Assembly (NCBI GenBank): GCA_002422685.1
Contig: DITC01000023.1
Span: 1 to 38,611, forward strand
DNA from: Thauera sp. UBA6194
GTDB taxonomy: Bacteria > Pseudomonadota > Gammaproteobacteria > Burkholderiales > Rhodocyclaceae
Direction of reading: 5' to 3'
Length of the DNA: 38,611 nt
A model generated the notes under the pieces. The model made no database searches. It had not been told where the DNA came from and saw nothing but the letters and a program-made list of their open reading frames with translations. Below, piece after piece: positions 1 to 8,455 of this stretch. A program made the translations under genes and the position numbers. The stretch's first letter is position 1; each line of letters begins with the position of its first letter.

Positions 1-3000
1 GTTCTTGAGGTCGTGGATCAGCTGCGCCAGGTCTTCGATGGAGTAGATGTCATGGTGCGGCGGCGGCGAGATGAGGCCGACGCCCGGCACCGAGTGACGC
101 AGGAAGCCGATGTATTCCGACACCTTGTGGCCGGGCAGCTGGCCGCCCTCGCCGGGCTTGGCGCCCTGGGCCATCTTGATCTGGATCTGGTCGGCGTTGA
201 CCAGGTACTCGGTGGTGACACCGAAGCGGCCCGAGGCCACCTGCTTGATCGCCGAGCGCAGCGAGTCGCCGGCGGCGAGGTCCAGGTCGCGCGCGATACG
301 CTTGTCGCCGATGATCTGCGACAGCTTGATCGCCTCGGTCAGCGGCTTGAAGCGCATCGGGTCCTCGCCGCCCTCGCCGGTGTTCGACTTGCCGCCGATG
401 CGGTTCATCGCCACCGCCAGCGTGGTGTGCGCCTCGGTGGAGATCGAGCCGAGCGACATTGCGCCGGTGGCAAAGCGCTTGACGATCTCCTTGGCGGGCT
501 CGACCTCGTCCAGCGCCACCGGCGTCTCGGCGGCCTTGAGCTCGAACAGGCCGCGCAGCGTCATGTGGCGCCGGCCCTGATCGTTGATGATCTTGGCGTA
601 TTCCTTGTAGGTGTCGGACTTGCCCGAGCGCGTGGCGTGCTGCAGCTTGGCGATCGCGTCCGGCGTCCACATGTGCTCTTCGCCGCGGATGCGGAAGGCG
701 TATTCGCCGCCGGCGTCGAGCATGTCGTGCAGCACCGGGTCGGTGGAGAACGCGGCCTTGTGCAGGCGGATGGACTCTTCCATCACCTCGAACACGCCGA
801 TGCCCTCGACCTGGCTGGTGGTGCCGGTGAAGTACTTGTCGAGCAGCGCCTGCTTGAGACCGACGGCCTCGAAGATCTGCGCGCCGGTGTAGGACATGTA
901 GGTCGAGATGCCCATCTTGGACATGACCTTCATCAGCCCCTTGCCCACCGCCTTGACGAAGTGCTTGACGTACTTGGCCGCGCTCTCCTCATCGCCCGCC
1001 AGGTGCTGCAGGGTCTCGAGCGCCAGGTAGGGGTGCACGGCCTCGGCGCCGTAACCGGCGAGCACCGCGAAGTGATGGATCTCGCGCGCCGAGCCGGTCT
1101 CGACCACCAGGCCGGCGCGCGTGCGCAGACCCTTGGCCACCAGGTGCTGGTGGATGGCCGACAGCGCCAGCAGCGCGGGAATGGCGATGCGCTCGGCCGC
1201 CAGCTTGCGGTCGGACACGATGAGGATGTTGGTGCCGCCCAGCACCGCGTTCTCGGCGTCGGCGCACAGCGAGGCCAGGCGCGCTTCCACGCCTTCCTTG
1301 CCCCACTCGGCCGGATAGCAGATGTCCAGCTCGGCCGAGCGGAACTTGTTCTGCGTGTAGCGCGCGATGTTGCGGATCTTGGCCATGCCCTCGAAGTCCA
1401 GCACCGGCTGGCTCACCTCGAGGCGGAACGGCGGGTTGATCTCGTTGATCTCGAGCAGGTTGGGCTTGGGGCCGATGAAGGACACCAGCGACATCACCAT
1501 CTGCTCGCGGATCGGGTCGATCGGCGGGTTGGTGACCTGCGCGAACAGCTGGCGGAAGTAGTTGTAGAGCGGCTTGTTCTTCGAGGACAGCACCGCCAGC
1601 GGCGAATCGTTGCCCATCGAGCCGGTCGCCTCTTCGCCGGCCTTGCCCATCGGCTCGAGGATGAACTTGATGTCTTCCTGCGTGTAGCCGAAGGCCTGCT
1701 GGCGGTCGAGCAGCGGCGCGACGCGCTCGGCCGCGGCGGCGGTGTCGAGCATCGCCGGCGCATCGAGCGTGTCGAGCTTGATGTTGATGCGGCGCAGCCA
1801 GTCGGCGTAGGGCTTGGCGTTGGCGAGCGACTCCTTGAGCTCCTGGTCGCCGATGATGCGGCCCTGCTCCATGTCGATCAGGAACATCTTGCCCGGCTGC
1901 AGGCGCCACTTCTTGACGATCTTGCTGTCGGCGATCGGCAGCACGCCGGATTCGGACGCCATGACCACGAGGTCGTCGTCGGTAACCAGGTAGCGCGCCG
2001 GGCGCAGGCCGTTACGGTCGAGCGTGGCGCCGATCTGGCGGCCGTCGGTGAAGGCCACCGCGGCGGGGCCGTCCCACGGCTCCATCATCGCCGCGTGGTA
2101 CTCGTAGAAGGCGCGGCGTTTCTCGTCCATGTGCGTGTGCGATTCCCAGGCCTCCGGGATCATCATCATCATCGCGTGGGCGAGCGAGTAGCCGCTCATC
2201 ACCAGCAGCTCGAGCGCGTTGTCGAAGGAGGCCGAGTCGGACTGGCCGGGGTAGATCAGCGGCCAGATCTTCTGCAGATCTTCGCCCAACAGCGGCGAAT
2301 GCACGCCTTTCTCGCGCGCGCGCATCCAGTTGTAGTTGCCGCGCAGGGTGTTGATCTCGCCGTTGTGGGCGATGTAGCGGAACGGGTGGGCGAGGTTCCA
2401 CTTCGGGAAGGTGTTGGTCGAGAAGCGCTGGTGCACCAGGGACAGCGCCGACACGGCGCGCGGATCGACGAGGTCGGTGTAGAACTCGCCCACCTGGTTG
2501 GCCAGCAGCAGTCCCTTGTAGTTCACCGTGCGTGCCGACATCGACACCATGTAGAACTCTTTGCCGTGCTTCAATTTGAGCGCGCCGATGGCGTTGGCCG
2601 AGCGGCGGCGCACCACATAGAGCTTGCGCTCGAGCGCCTCGGTGACCATCACGTCGGGGCCGCGGCCGATGAAGATCTGGCGGATCACCGGCTCCATGGC
2701 CTTGACCGTGGGCGACATCGGCATGTCGCGGTTGACCGGCACGTCGCGCCAGCCGAGCACGACCTGGCCTTCGGCCACCACCGCACGCTCGATCTCTTCT
2801 TCGCAGGCCAGGCGCGAGGCGGCTTCCTTGGGCATGAACACCATGCCCACGCCGTACTCGCCGGGCAGCGGCAGGGTGACGCCCTGCTTCGCCATCTCCT
2901 CGCGGTAGAGCTGGTCGGGGATCTGGATCAGGATGCCCGCGCCGTCGCCCTGCAGCGGGTCGGCACCGACCGCGCCACGGTGGTCGAGGTTCTTCAGGAT

Positions 3001-3123
3001 CTCGAGGCCCTGGAGAATGATGTCATGACGTTTCTCGCCCTTGATGTGGGCGATGAAACCCACGCCACAGGCATCGTGTTCATTGGCGGGGTCGTAAAGA
3101 CCCTGCTTATGGGGCTGATCCAT
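1..3123 (-). CDS. gltB: Glutamate synthase (NADPH) large subunit, 3' part cut by window edge
   Basis: GOGAT alpha subunit. It hydrolyses glutamine and passes the ammonia to 2-oxoglutarate, giving two glutamates, together with GltD. The 1041 codons present start at ATG 3123 behind a GAGGAA ribosome site and run open to base 1. Full-length family members are about 1500-1560 residues, so roughly a third is missing. The N-terminus reads DACGVGFIAH; Cys19 is the expected amidotransferase nucleophile, exposed after removal of a short propeptide. The segments RFSTNTFPKW and AHNGEINTLRGN belong to the class II glutaminase domain. The central domain and the start of the FMN-binding synthase domain (GGKSNTGEGGEDP, IKMAQGAKPGEGGQLPG) follow. 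The 3Fe-4S cysteines and gltD would lie beyond the window. It is downstream of dgt on the same strand, but a 306-base leader with its own promoter separates them. Confidence 0.97.
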   Translation of the reverse strand, partial: MDQPHKQGLYDPANEHDACGVGFIAHIKGEKRHDIILQGLEILKNLDHRGAVGADPLQGDGAGILIQIPDQLYREEMAKQGVTLPLPGEYGVGMVFMPKEAASRLACEEEIERAVVAEGQVVLGWRDVPVNRDMPMSPTVKAMEPVIRQIFIGRGPDVMVTEALERKLYVVRRRSANAIGALKLKHGKEFYMVSMSARTVNYKGLLLANQVGEFYTDLVDPRAVSALSLVHQRFSTNTFPKWNLAHPFRYIAHNGEINTLRGNYNWMRAREKGVHSPLLGEDLQKIWPLIYPGQSDSASFDNALELLVMSGYSLAHAMMMMIPEAWESHTHMDEKRRAFYEYHAAMMEPWDGPAAVAFTDGRQIGATLDRNGLRPARYLVTDDDLVVMASESGVLPIADSKIVKKWRLQPGKMFLIDMEQGRIIGDQELKESLANAKPYADWLRRINIKLDTLDAPAMLDTAAAAERVAPLLDRQQAFGYTQEDIKFILEPMGKAGEEATGSMGNDSPLAVLSSKNKPLYNYFRQLFAQVTNPPIDPIREQMVMSLVSFIGPKPNLLEINEINPPFRLEVSQPVLDFEGMAKIRNIARYTQNKFRSAELDICYPAEWGKEGVEARLASLCADAENAVLGGTNILIVSDRKLAAERIAIPALLALSAIHQHLVAKGLRTRAGLVVETGSAREIHHFAVLAGYGAEAVHPYLALETLQHLAGDEESAAKYVKHFVKAVGKGLMKVMSKMGISTYMSYTGAQIFEAVGLKQALLDKYFTGTTSQVEGIGVFEVMEESIRLHKAAFSTDPVLHDMLDAGGEYAFRIRGEEHMWTPDAIAKLQHATRSGKSDTYKEYAKIINDQGRRHMTLRGLFELKAAETPVALDEVEPAKEIVKRFATGAMSLGSISTEAHTTLAVAMNRIGGKSNTGEGGEDPMRFKPLTEAIKLSQIIGDKRIARDLDLAAGDSLRSAIKQVASGRFGVTTEYLVNADQIQIKMAQGAKPGEGGQLPGHKVSEYIGFLRHSVPGVGLISPPPHHDIYSIEDLAQLIHDLKN

Positions 3124-3187
3124 CTTCTATTCCTCAAACGACACGCAAGATCACGCGCACAGGGCCCGGGCAAGGGCCGGACAGGGT

Positions 3188-3205
3188 GCTCGCCCGCGGG
3201 CGAGC
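3188..3205. other. 18-bp perfect palindrome upstream of gltB
   Basis: GCTCGCCCGCGGGCGAGC is a perfect palindrome between the terminator-like hairpin and the gltB ribosome site. No T-run follows it on either strand. It may be an operator or a leader RNA hairpin; I do not recognise it as a known site. Confidence 0.4.
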
Positions 3206-3226
3206 GCCGACAAACCGAACGCGCAC

Positions 3227-3254
3227 AAAAAAGCCGGGCGCGCGCGCACCGGCT
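3227..3254 (-). terminator. Intrinsic terminator or attenuator in gltB leader
   Basis: Read on the minus strand, AAGCCGG, a loop of about ten GC-rich bases, CCGGCTT and a run of T form a canonical rho-independent terminator. It lies about 100 nt upstream of the gltB ATG and downstream of the predicted gltB promoter. It could stop read-through from aroK-aroB-dgt, act as an attenuator of gltB, or both. Confidence 0.6.
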
Positions 3255-3262
3255 TCACGACA

Positions 3263-3279
3263 TGCACCACGCTGGTGCA
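3263..3279. promoter_or_regulatory. Perfect NtrC-like dyad in gltB leader
   Basis: TGCACCACGCTGGTGCA is a perfect inverted repeat with 7-base arms around CGC. It fits the established NtrC operator pattern seen at glnA promoters (TGCACCA-N3-TGGTGCA). Being in front of a core nitrogen-assimilation gene supports that reading. I saw no -24/-12 sigma54 promoter nearby. In RNA the same bases could form a 7-bp hairpin just before the terminator-like stem. Confidence 0.55.
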
Positions 3280-3323
3280 AAAGCAACGAAATGGCATTGA
3301 AATCCGGCGTTTTAGAGGCCGTA

Positions 3324-3340
3324 TGCACCATTTTGGACAC
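3324..3340. promoter_or_regulatory. Degenerate NtrC-like half-palindrome
   Basis: TGCACCATTTTGGACAC has a perfect left arm (TGCACCA) and a partial right arm (TGG) of the NtrC consensus TGCACCA-N3-TGGTGCA. Its centre is about 61 bases from that of the perfect dyad at 3263-3279, close to a whole number of helical turns. It lies just downstream of the predicted gltB start point, where a bound protein would more likely repress than activate. Confidence 0.4.
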
Positions 3341-3369
3341 AAGGGTCCGCCTCGTCGCAGTCGAAAAAA

Positions 3370-3399
3370 ACTATACCCCCCAAAGCTCGACAGATTCAA
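3370..3399 (-). promoter_or_regulatory. Sigma70-type promoter for gltB
   Basis: On the minus strand TTGAAT (3399-3394) and TATAGT (3375-3370) are separated by 18 bases. Both are good matches to the -35 and -10 consensus. Transcription would start near 3363, giving a leader of about 240 nt before the gltB ATG at 3123. That leader contains the NtrC-like dyads and the terminator-like hairpin listed separately. Assigned by motif only. Confidence 0.6.
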
Positions 3400-3429
3400 G
3401 ATTTTTTTGCACTGCCGCATACCTCTGCG

Positions 3430-4554
3430 TCAGTGAATCTCGCCCACCGCGAACAGGCGCCGATGCTCCTTCATGGCGTAGCGGTCGGTCATGCCGGCGA
3501 TGTAATCGGCGATGGCACGCGGCTTGTCCTCGCGCGCCATCGCCTGATACTGCGGCGGCAGGATGAGCGGGTCGTCCATGAAGGCCGCGAACAGGTCGCT
3601 GATGATGCGACGCGCCTTGTTGGTCATGCGCAGCACCTGGTAATGGCGGTAGAGATTGTCGCGCAGAAACACCTTGAGCTCGCGCAGCGGCTGCAACAGC
3701 GCATCGGAATAGGCCACGAGTCGCGGCCCGGCGTGCACGTCGGCCAGCGTCTCCACCCCCGCGGCCGCGATGTTGGCGCGCGTCTGCTCGATGAGGTCGA
3801 TCACCATCAGGTGGATCATGCGGCGCACGGTCTCGTTGATCAGCTTGCGCCCACTCAGGCCCGGCCAGCGCGCCTCGGCCTCGCGACGCTGGGCGGCGAA
3901 CAGCGGCACCGCCTCGAGCTGCTCGAGCGTGATCAGGCCCGAGCGCAGGCCGTCGTCCACATCGTGGTTGTTGTAGGCGATCTCGTCCGAGAGATTGGCG
4001 AGCTGCGCCTCGAGCGAGGGCTGGGTGCCATCGAGAAAGCGCTGTCCGACCTCGCCCAGGCTCTCGGCGTTGACGCGCGAGCAATGCTTGAGGATGCCCT
4101 CGCGCGTCTCGAACATCAGGTTCAGCCCATCGAAGGCGGCGTAGCGATCTTCGAGCAGATCGACGGTGCGCAGCGACTGCAGGTTGTGCTCGAAGCCACC
4201 GAAATCCTTCATGCAGGCGTTGAGCGCCTCCTGGCCCGCATGACCGAAGGGCGTGTGACCGAGGTCGTGCGCAAAGGCGATGGATTCGGCGAGGTCTTCG
4301 TTCAGGCCGAGCTCGCGCGCGATGCCGCGCGTGATCTGCGCGACCTCGATGCTGTGCGTGAGCCGGGTGCGGAACAGGTCGCCCTCGTGGTTCACGAACA
4401 CCTGGGTCTTGTACTCCAGGCGGCGAAAGGCGGTGGAGTGCACGATGCGGTCGCGGTCGCGCTGGAACTGGCCGCGCGCCACGGGCGCGGGCTCATCGTA
4501 GCGGCGTCCGCGCGACGCAGCCTCGGTCACGGCGTAAGGGGCGAGCTTGAGCAT
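3430..4554 (-). CDS. dgt: Deoxyguanosinetriphosphate triphosphohydrolase-like protein
   Basis: HD-superfamily dNTP triphosphohydrolase of 374 residues. The family splits dNTPs into deoxynucleoside and triphosphate. HD-type metal and active-site residues are visible: His67 in TRLTHSIEVAQ, His96-Asp97 in AFAHDLGHTPFGHAG, and an Asp in LSDEIAYNNHDVDDG. The length fits the shorter Dgt-like subfamily rather than the roughly 500-residue E. coli enzyme. ATG 4554 (MLKLAPYAV) is preceded by AGGAGG with a 4-base gap. A longer in-frame ATG at 4623 has no ribosome site and would add residues without the family's pattern. It lies downstream of aroK-aroB in the same direction, 116 bases after aroB. Substrate preference cannot be told from sequence. 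Confidence 0.93.
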   Translation of the reverse strand: MLKLAPYAVTEAASRGRRYDEPAPVARGQFQRDRDRIVHSTAFRRLEYKTQVFVNHEGDLFRTRLTHSIEVAQITRGIARELGLNEDLAESIAFAHDLGHTPFGHAGQEALNACMKDFGGFEHNLQSLRTVDLLEDRYAAFDGLNLMFETREGILKHCSRVNAESLGEVGQRFLDGTQPSLEAQLANLSDEIAYNNHDVDDGLRSGLITLEQLEAVPLFAAQRREAEARWPGLSGRKLINETVRRMIHLMVIDLIEQTRANIAAAGVETLADVHAGPRLVAYSDALLQPLRELKVFLRDNLYRHYQVLRMTNKARRIISDLFAAFMDDPLILPPQYQAMAREDKPRAIADYIAGMTDRYAMKEHRRLFAVGEIH

Positions 4555-4644
4555 GCGACCTCCTGAATGTTGATGCGAGGATGTGAAGCGAGGCTTCGCG
4601 CCTGCATTGTGCGCCTCGCTCATGCGCACACCCGATTCGCGCCT

Positions 4645-4664
4645 CCTGCCCGGCCCCGGGCAGG
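4645..4664. other. Hairpin just after aroB stop
   Basis: CCTGCCCGG-CC-CCGGGCAGG forms a 9-bp stem with a 2-base centre, 6 bases after the aroB stop in the dgt-aroB spacer. There is no T-run, so it is a weak intrinsic terminator at best. It may act as a 3'-end stabiliser or as a partial attenuator before dgt. A very similar stem occurs at 15857-15881. Confidence 0.45.
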
Positions 4665-4670
4665 CGGGAT

Positions 4671-5753
4671 TCAGCGGCAGCGCGCCTCGATCGCGGCGGC
4701 GATGTCCTCGGCGCTCGCCTCGCCATGGATCACGGCACGGCCGAGCGCGCGCAGCAGCACCAGACGCAGCTTGCCGGCCTCGACCTTCTTGTCGTGGGCC
4801 ATCAGCTCGAGATAGCGCGCCGCGCCCAGCTTCGGCCCCCACACTGGCAGGCCTGCGCGTACGAACAAGGACTCGATGCGCGCCACGTCTTCGGCACCGA
4901 TCCAGCCCAGCCTGCGCGACAAGGCCGCGGCCATCATCGTACCCGCGGCCACTGCCTCGCCGTGCAGCCACTCGCCGTAGCCCAGTCCGGTCTCGATCGC
5001 GTGGCCGAAGGTGTGACCGAGGTTGAGCAGCGCGCGCTCGCCCTGCTCGGTCTCGTCGGCCGCCACCACCTCGGCCTTGTTGCGGCACGAGCGCTCGATC
5101 GCGAACGCGAGCGCCTCGGTGTCGCGCGCCACCAGGCGCTCGAGGTTCGCTTCCAGCCAGGCGAGGAAGTCGGCATCGCGGATCAGGCCGTACTTGATGA
5201 CTTCGGCGAGGCCGGCGGAAAGCTCGCGCTCGGGCAGCGTGTCGAGCGTGTCGATGTCGGCCAGCACCAGCTTCGGCTGGTAGAAGGCGCCGACCATGTT
5301 CTTGCCGAGCGGGTGGTTGATCGCGGTCTTGCCACCCACCGAGGAGTCGACCTGCGCGAGCAGGGTGGTCGGCACCTGGATGAAGGGCATGCCGCGCTGG
5401 TAGCAGGCCGCGGCAAAGCCGCCCATGTCGCCCACCACGCCGCCACCGAGCGCGAGCAGCGTGGTCGAGCGCTCGCAGCGCTCGGCGAGCAGCATGTCGA
5501 AGATCAGGTTGAGCGTGGGCCAGTCCTTGTGCGCCTCGCCGTCGGGCAGCACCACCGCCGACACGCTGATGCCCGCCTGCTCGAGCGCGCTGCGCACGCG
5601 CTCGAGGTAGAGCGGACCGACGACCTCGTTGGTGACGATGGCGACGCGCTTTGTCTTCAGGTGCGGCACGATCAGCCCGGCTTGGTCGAGCAGCCCGCGA
5701 CCGATGTGGATGGGGTAGGCGCGTTCGCCCAGCGCGACATTCAGGGTCTGCAT
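4671..5753 (-). CDS. aroB: 3-dehydroquinate synthase
   Basis: Second step of the shikimate pathway, converting DAHP to 3-dehydroquinate with NAD+ and a divalent metal. The 360-residue length is typical. The glycine-rich NAD/phosphate region LALGGGVVGDMGGFAA is near residues 101-115, followed by PTTLLAQVDSSVGGKTAINHP near 128-148 and NLGHTFGHAIE, which carries a metal-binding His. The start MQTLNVALGERAYPI fits the family's N-terminus. The gene overlaps the 3' end of aroK by 13 bases, so translation is probably coupled. This aroK-aroB pairing downstream of pilQ is common in beta- and gammaproteobacteria. Confidence 0.97.
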   Translation of the reverse strand: MQTLNVALGERAYPIHIGRGLLDQAGLIVPHLKTKRVAIVTNEVVGPLYLERVRSALEQAGISVSAVVLPDGEAHKDWPTLNLIFDMLLAERCERSTTLLALGGGVVGDMGGFAAACYQRGMPFIQVPTTLLAQVDSSVGGKTAINHPLGKNMVGAFYQPKLVLADIDTLDTLPERELSAGLAEVIKYGLIRDADFLAWLEANLERLVARDTEALAFAIERSCRNKAEVVAADETEQGERALLNLGHTFGHAIETGLGYGEWLHGEAVAAGTMMAAALSRRLGWIGAEDVARIESLFVRAGLPVWGPKLGAARYLELMAHDKKVEAGKLRLVLLRALGRAVIHGEASAEDIAAAIEARCR

Positions 5754-6271
5754 GTGTTGGCCTCGTGTTTGCGCAGCGCCTCTTCGATGGCGCGCACCAT
5801 GGTGCCGGGGTTGGCACGCCCGCCGTCGACGATGATGTGCGCGACCTCCCGGTAGAGCGGGTCACGCAGGCGGTGCAGTTCTTCGATGCGTTGGCGCGGA
5901 TTGTCGACCTGCAGCAGCGGCCGGTTGCGGTCGTTGCGGGTGCGCTCGAACAGCACCTGCGGCAGCACGTTCAGGTAGATGACGATGCCACGCGCACGCA
6001 TCAGCTCGCGGTTGGCCGGCGTGGTGACCACGCCACCGCCGGTCGCGATGACAATATCGTCGGCCTGGGTGAGTTCGTCGATCATCTGCGTCTCGCGCCG
6101 GCGAAAACCCGCCTCGCCCTCGATCTCGAAGATGGTCGGGATGCTCACCCCGGTGCGGGCGACGATCTCGTGGTCGCAGTCGGCGAAGCGCAGCTTGTGC
6201 CGCCGCGCCAGTTCCTTGCCGACCGTGGTCTTGCCGGCGCCCATCATGCCGATCAGTATCAGACAGCTCAC
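5741..6271 (-). CDS. aroK: Shikimate kinase
   Basis: Phosphorylates shikimate at the 3-hydroxyl with ATP. It is a 176-residue P-loop kinase. The Walker A motif GMMGAGKT is at 8-15, the shikimate-binding Asp33 is in FADCDHEI, Arg57 is in EGEAGFRRRE, and the GGG of ATGGGVV is at 78-80. The lid arginines lie in RNDRNRPLL. The start is GTG 6271, since the family's Walker A motif sits about 8 residues from the N-terminus and no closer ATG fits. The ribosome site is weak. It follows pilQ by 87 bases containing a strong hairpin, so it may be partly uncoupled from the pil operon. It overlaps aroB by 13 bases. Confidence 0.95.
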   Translation of the reverse strand: MSCLILIGMMGAGKTTVGKELARRHKLRFADCDHEIVARTGVSIPTIFEIEGEAGFRRRETQMIDELTQADDIVIATGGGVVTTPANRELMRARGIVIYLNVLPQVLFERTRNDRNRPLLQVDNPRQRIEELHRLRDPLYREVAHIIVDGGRANPGTMVRAIEEALRKHEANTCRP

Positions 6272-6301
6272 GCGTGACTCGCCGGAAATCCAGATGAAAT
6301 A

Positions 6302-6332
6302 GGGCCGGACACCCTTTCGGGATGGCCGGCCC
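6302..6332 (-). terminator. Hairpin between pilQ and aroK
   Basis: GGGCCGG and CCGGCCC arms enclose a second short CCC/GGG stem capped by a GAAA-type loop when read on the minus strand. TATTTC follows, which is a poor T-run. It may be a partial terminator or an mRNA-processing hairpin that lowers aroKB expression relative to pilMNOPQ. Confidence 0.4.
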
Positions 6333-6358
6333 GGGATTGTATCAGCAGAGCGGAAGGC

Positions 6359-8455
6359 TCAGCGGAGCGAGAGCTCGTCGGAGACGATGCGCGGGGTGAT
6401 GAACACGAGCAGCTCACTTCTGTCGGATGTGCGCTCGGTGTTACGGAACAACGCGCCTACCACTGGCAAATCGCCAAGCACTGGCACACGAGCGATGTTT
6501 GTCTCTTCCGTTTCCTGATAAATACCCCCAATGACCACGGTGCCGCCGTTTTCCACCAGCACTTCACTCTTCACATTCTTCGTCTCGATGGAAGGCACAT
6601 CGAAGCGCGGATCGAAAAGCGGCCGGTCCTTGTTGACTTCGATCGCCAACTGCAGACGTCCGTCCGGAGTTATCTGAGGCGTCACTTTCAAGGACATCAC
6701 CGCCTTCTTGAAAGAAATGCTCGTTGCGCCTGAACTCGAAGCCTCCTGGTAAGGAATCTCGACACCCTGCTCGATCGAGGCGGCCACCCTGTTTGCCGTC
6801 AGAACCCGCGGACTCGATACGACGCGACCACGCTCATCTGTTTCAAGGGCGGAAAGCTCGAGATTCAGAAAGCGGGTTGCAGCGTTGTTGAACAAGGATA
6901 GGTTCATCGAAGAGAAGCTGGTGACAGGCAGCAAGCCTCCGCTAACAGCCTGCTCCGCGGCGAAGCCGCCCCCCAGCGTCGTAGAACCAAAACCAATCTG
7001 GCCCAAGCCGCCCAGGCTTCGGCTACGCGAATCACCGAGACCAAGACGAACGCCGATGTCCCGGGCGAAGTCTTTGTTCGCCTCCACGATGCGCGCCTCG
7101 ATCAGCACCTGGCGCGGCGCGACGTCGATCTCCTGCACCAGGCGGCGCAGCGCATCGAGGCGCGAGGGTACGTCGGTCACGAACACCTTGTTGCTACGCT
7201 CATCCACCACCACGCTGCCACGCTTCGAGAGCATGGTCTGGTCCTTGCTTTTGAGGAAATCGAAGATCTCCTTGGCCTTGTGGTAGTTGACCTGGAAGCT
7301 CTCGGTCACCAAAGGCTCGAGATCGGTGATCTGCGCCTTGGCTTCGAGCTGCAGCTTCTCGCGTGCGGCGAGCTCGTCACCCGGCGCGATCCAGATCACG
7401 TTGCCGTTCTTGCGCATGTCCAGGCCCTTGGCCTGCAGGATGATGTCGAGCGCCTGGTCCCAGGGCACGTCCTTCAGGCGCAGGGTCAGGTTGCCCTGCA
7501 CCGAGTCGGACGTGATGATGTTGAAGTCGGTGAAGTCGGCGATGACCTGCAGCACCGAGCGCACATCGACGTTCTGGAAGTTCAGCGACAGCTTCTCGCC
7601 CTGATACTGGCCGCGACTGCCCTGCACCAGCTTGTTCGGGTCCTCGACCACGCGCTTGACCTCGAGCACGAAGCGGTTCTCGCTCTGGTAGGCGTTGTGC
7701 TCCCACAGCCCGTTGGGCGTCACGGTCAGGCGCACGCGGTCGCCCACCTGCTGCGCGGTCAGCGCGGTCACCGGGGTGGCGAAATCGGTCACGTCGGAGC
7801 GGCGGCGCAGGTGTTCGGGCAGCGCGGTGCGCAGGAGGTCGACCACCAGGTTGGCGCCCTGACGGCGGATGTCGATGCCGGCGTCGGGGCTGGAGAGGTC
7901 GACGATGACCCGGCCCTCGCCCTCGGTGCCGCGACGGAAGTTGATGTCACGCACCGCGAGCCCGCCCGAGACGGCGGCGCGCGAGCCGGCGAAGTTGCCC
8001 TGCGATTCGCTCACCGCGGTGCTGCGCACGGCCTGTGCGGCGCTGGGCGAGATCGCGACGATGACGTCGCGGCCCTGCACGCGGGTTTCGTAGGGGTTCA
8101 TCTTGACCAGGTTGAGCACCACGCGCGTGCGGTCGCCGACCTGCACGATGTTGGCGCTGCGCAGATCGCCCTGGCCGACGTCCTGCGCGCTGCGCCCGAG
8201 CGCGTTGGCCGTGCCCGGGAAGTCGAAGGCGATGCGCGCCGGACTGGCCACCGAGAAGCTCGGCGGCGGCACGGTCAGAGGCTCGCGCAGGGTCATGCGC
8301 ACATAGATCGTGCCGCCCTGCTCGGCGACCTCGAAGCCTTCGATCTGGTTGGCGAAAGCCTGCGTCTGCGTGGTTTCCTGCGCGAGCGCGCCCGAAACAG
8401 GCGCAACGCCTGCGAAGACGGCTGCGAGCAGCAGCGTTCCGATACGGTTGTTCAT
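6359..8455 (-). CDS. pilQ: Type IV pilus secretin PilQ
   Basis: Outer-membrane secretin through which type IV pili extend, 698 residues. A signal peptide (MNNRIGTLLLAAVFAGVAPVSGALAQ) is followed by AMIN-like beta domains to about residue 250. These are thought to bind peptidoglycan. The STN domain (LSLNFQNVDVRSVLQVIADF) is at about 284-350, an N1-type domain at about 380-450 and the secretin channel at about 450-698 (RVLTANRVAASIEQGVEIPYQ). ATG 8455 is preceded by AGGAGG with 8-base spacing and overlaps the pilP stop by 4 bases (ATGA). A longer in-frame open frame reaching 9271 is a shadow of pilP and pilO. From about 7080 to the 3' end, base composition drops to about 58% GC by hand count, lower than the rest of the gene. 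Confidence 0.96.
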   Translation of the reverse strand: MNNRIGTLLLAAVFAGVAPVSGALAQETTQTQAFANQIEGFEVAEQGGTIYVRMTLREPLTVPPPSFSVASPARIAFDFPGTANALGRSAQDVGQGDLRSANIVQVGDRTRVVLNLVKMNPYETRVQGRDVIVAISPSAAQAVRSTAVSESQGNFAGSRAAVSGGLAVRDINFRRGTEGEGRVIVDLSSPDAGIDIRRQGANLVVDLLRTALPEHLRRRSDVTDFATPVTALTAQQVGDRVRLTVTPNGLWEHNAYQSENRFVLEVKRVVEDPNKLVQGSRGQYQGEKLSLNFQNVDVRSVLQVIADFTDFNIITSDSVQGNLTLRLKDVPWDQALDIILQAKGLDMRKNGNVIWIAPGDELAAREKLQLEAKAQITDLEPLVTESFQVNYHKAKEIFDFLKSKDQTMLSKRGSVVVDERSNKVFVTDVPSRLDALRRLVQEIDVAPRQVLIEARIVEANKDFARDIGVRLGLGDSRSRSLGGLGQIGFGSTTLGGGFAAEQAVSGGLLPVTSFSSMNLSLFNNAATRFLNLELSALETDERGRVVSSPRVLTANRVAASIEQGVEIPYQEASSSGATSISFKKAVMSLKVTPQITPDGRLQLAIEVNKDRPLFDPRFDVPSIETKNVKSEVLVENGGTVVIGGIYQETEETNIARVPVLGDLPVVGALFRNTERTSDRSELLVFITPRIVSDELSLR

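Noticed and set aside
13..3300. Plus-strand open frame of 1095 codons opposite gltB
   Set aside because: The minus strand encodes an unmistakable GltB here. The plus frame is His/Arg/Leu/Val-rich low-information sequence produced by GC-rich antisense codons.
3124..3300. Sigma54 promoter near the NtrC-like dyad
   Set aside because: No GG-N10-GC element with the right spacing was found; the nearest candidates lack the -24 GG.
4555..5865. dgt reading frame extended upstream through aroB
   Set aside because: The extra residues are an aroB shadow; AGGAGG precedes the ATG at 4554.
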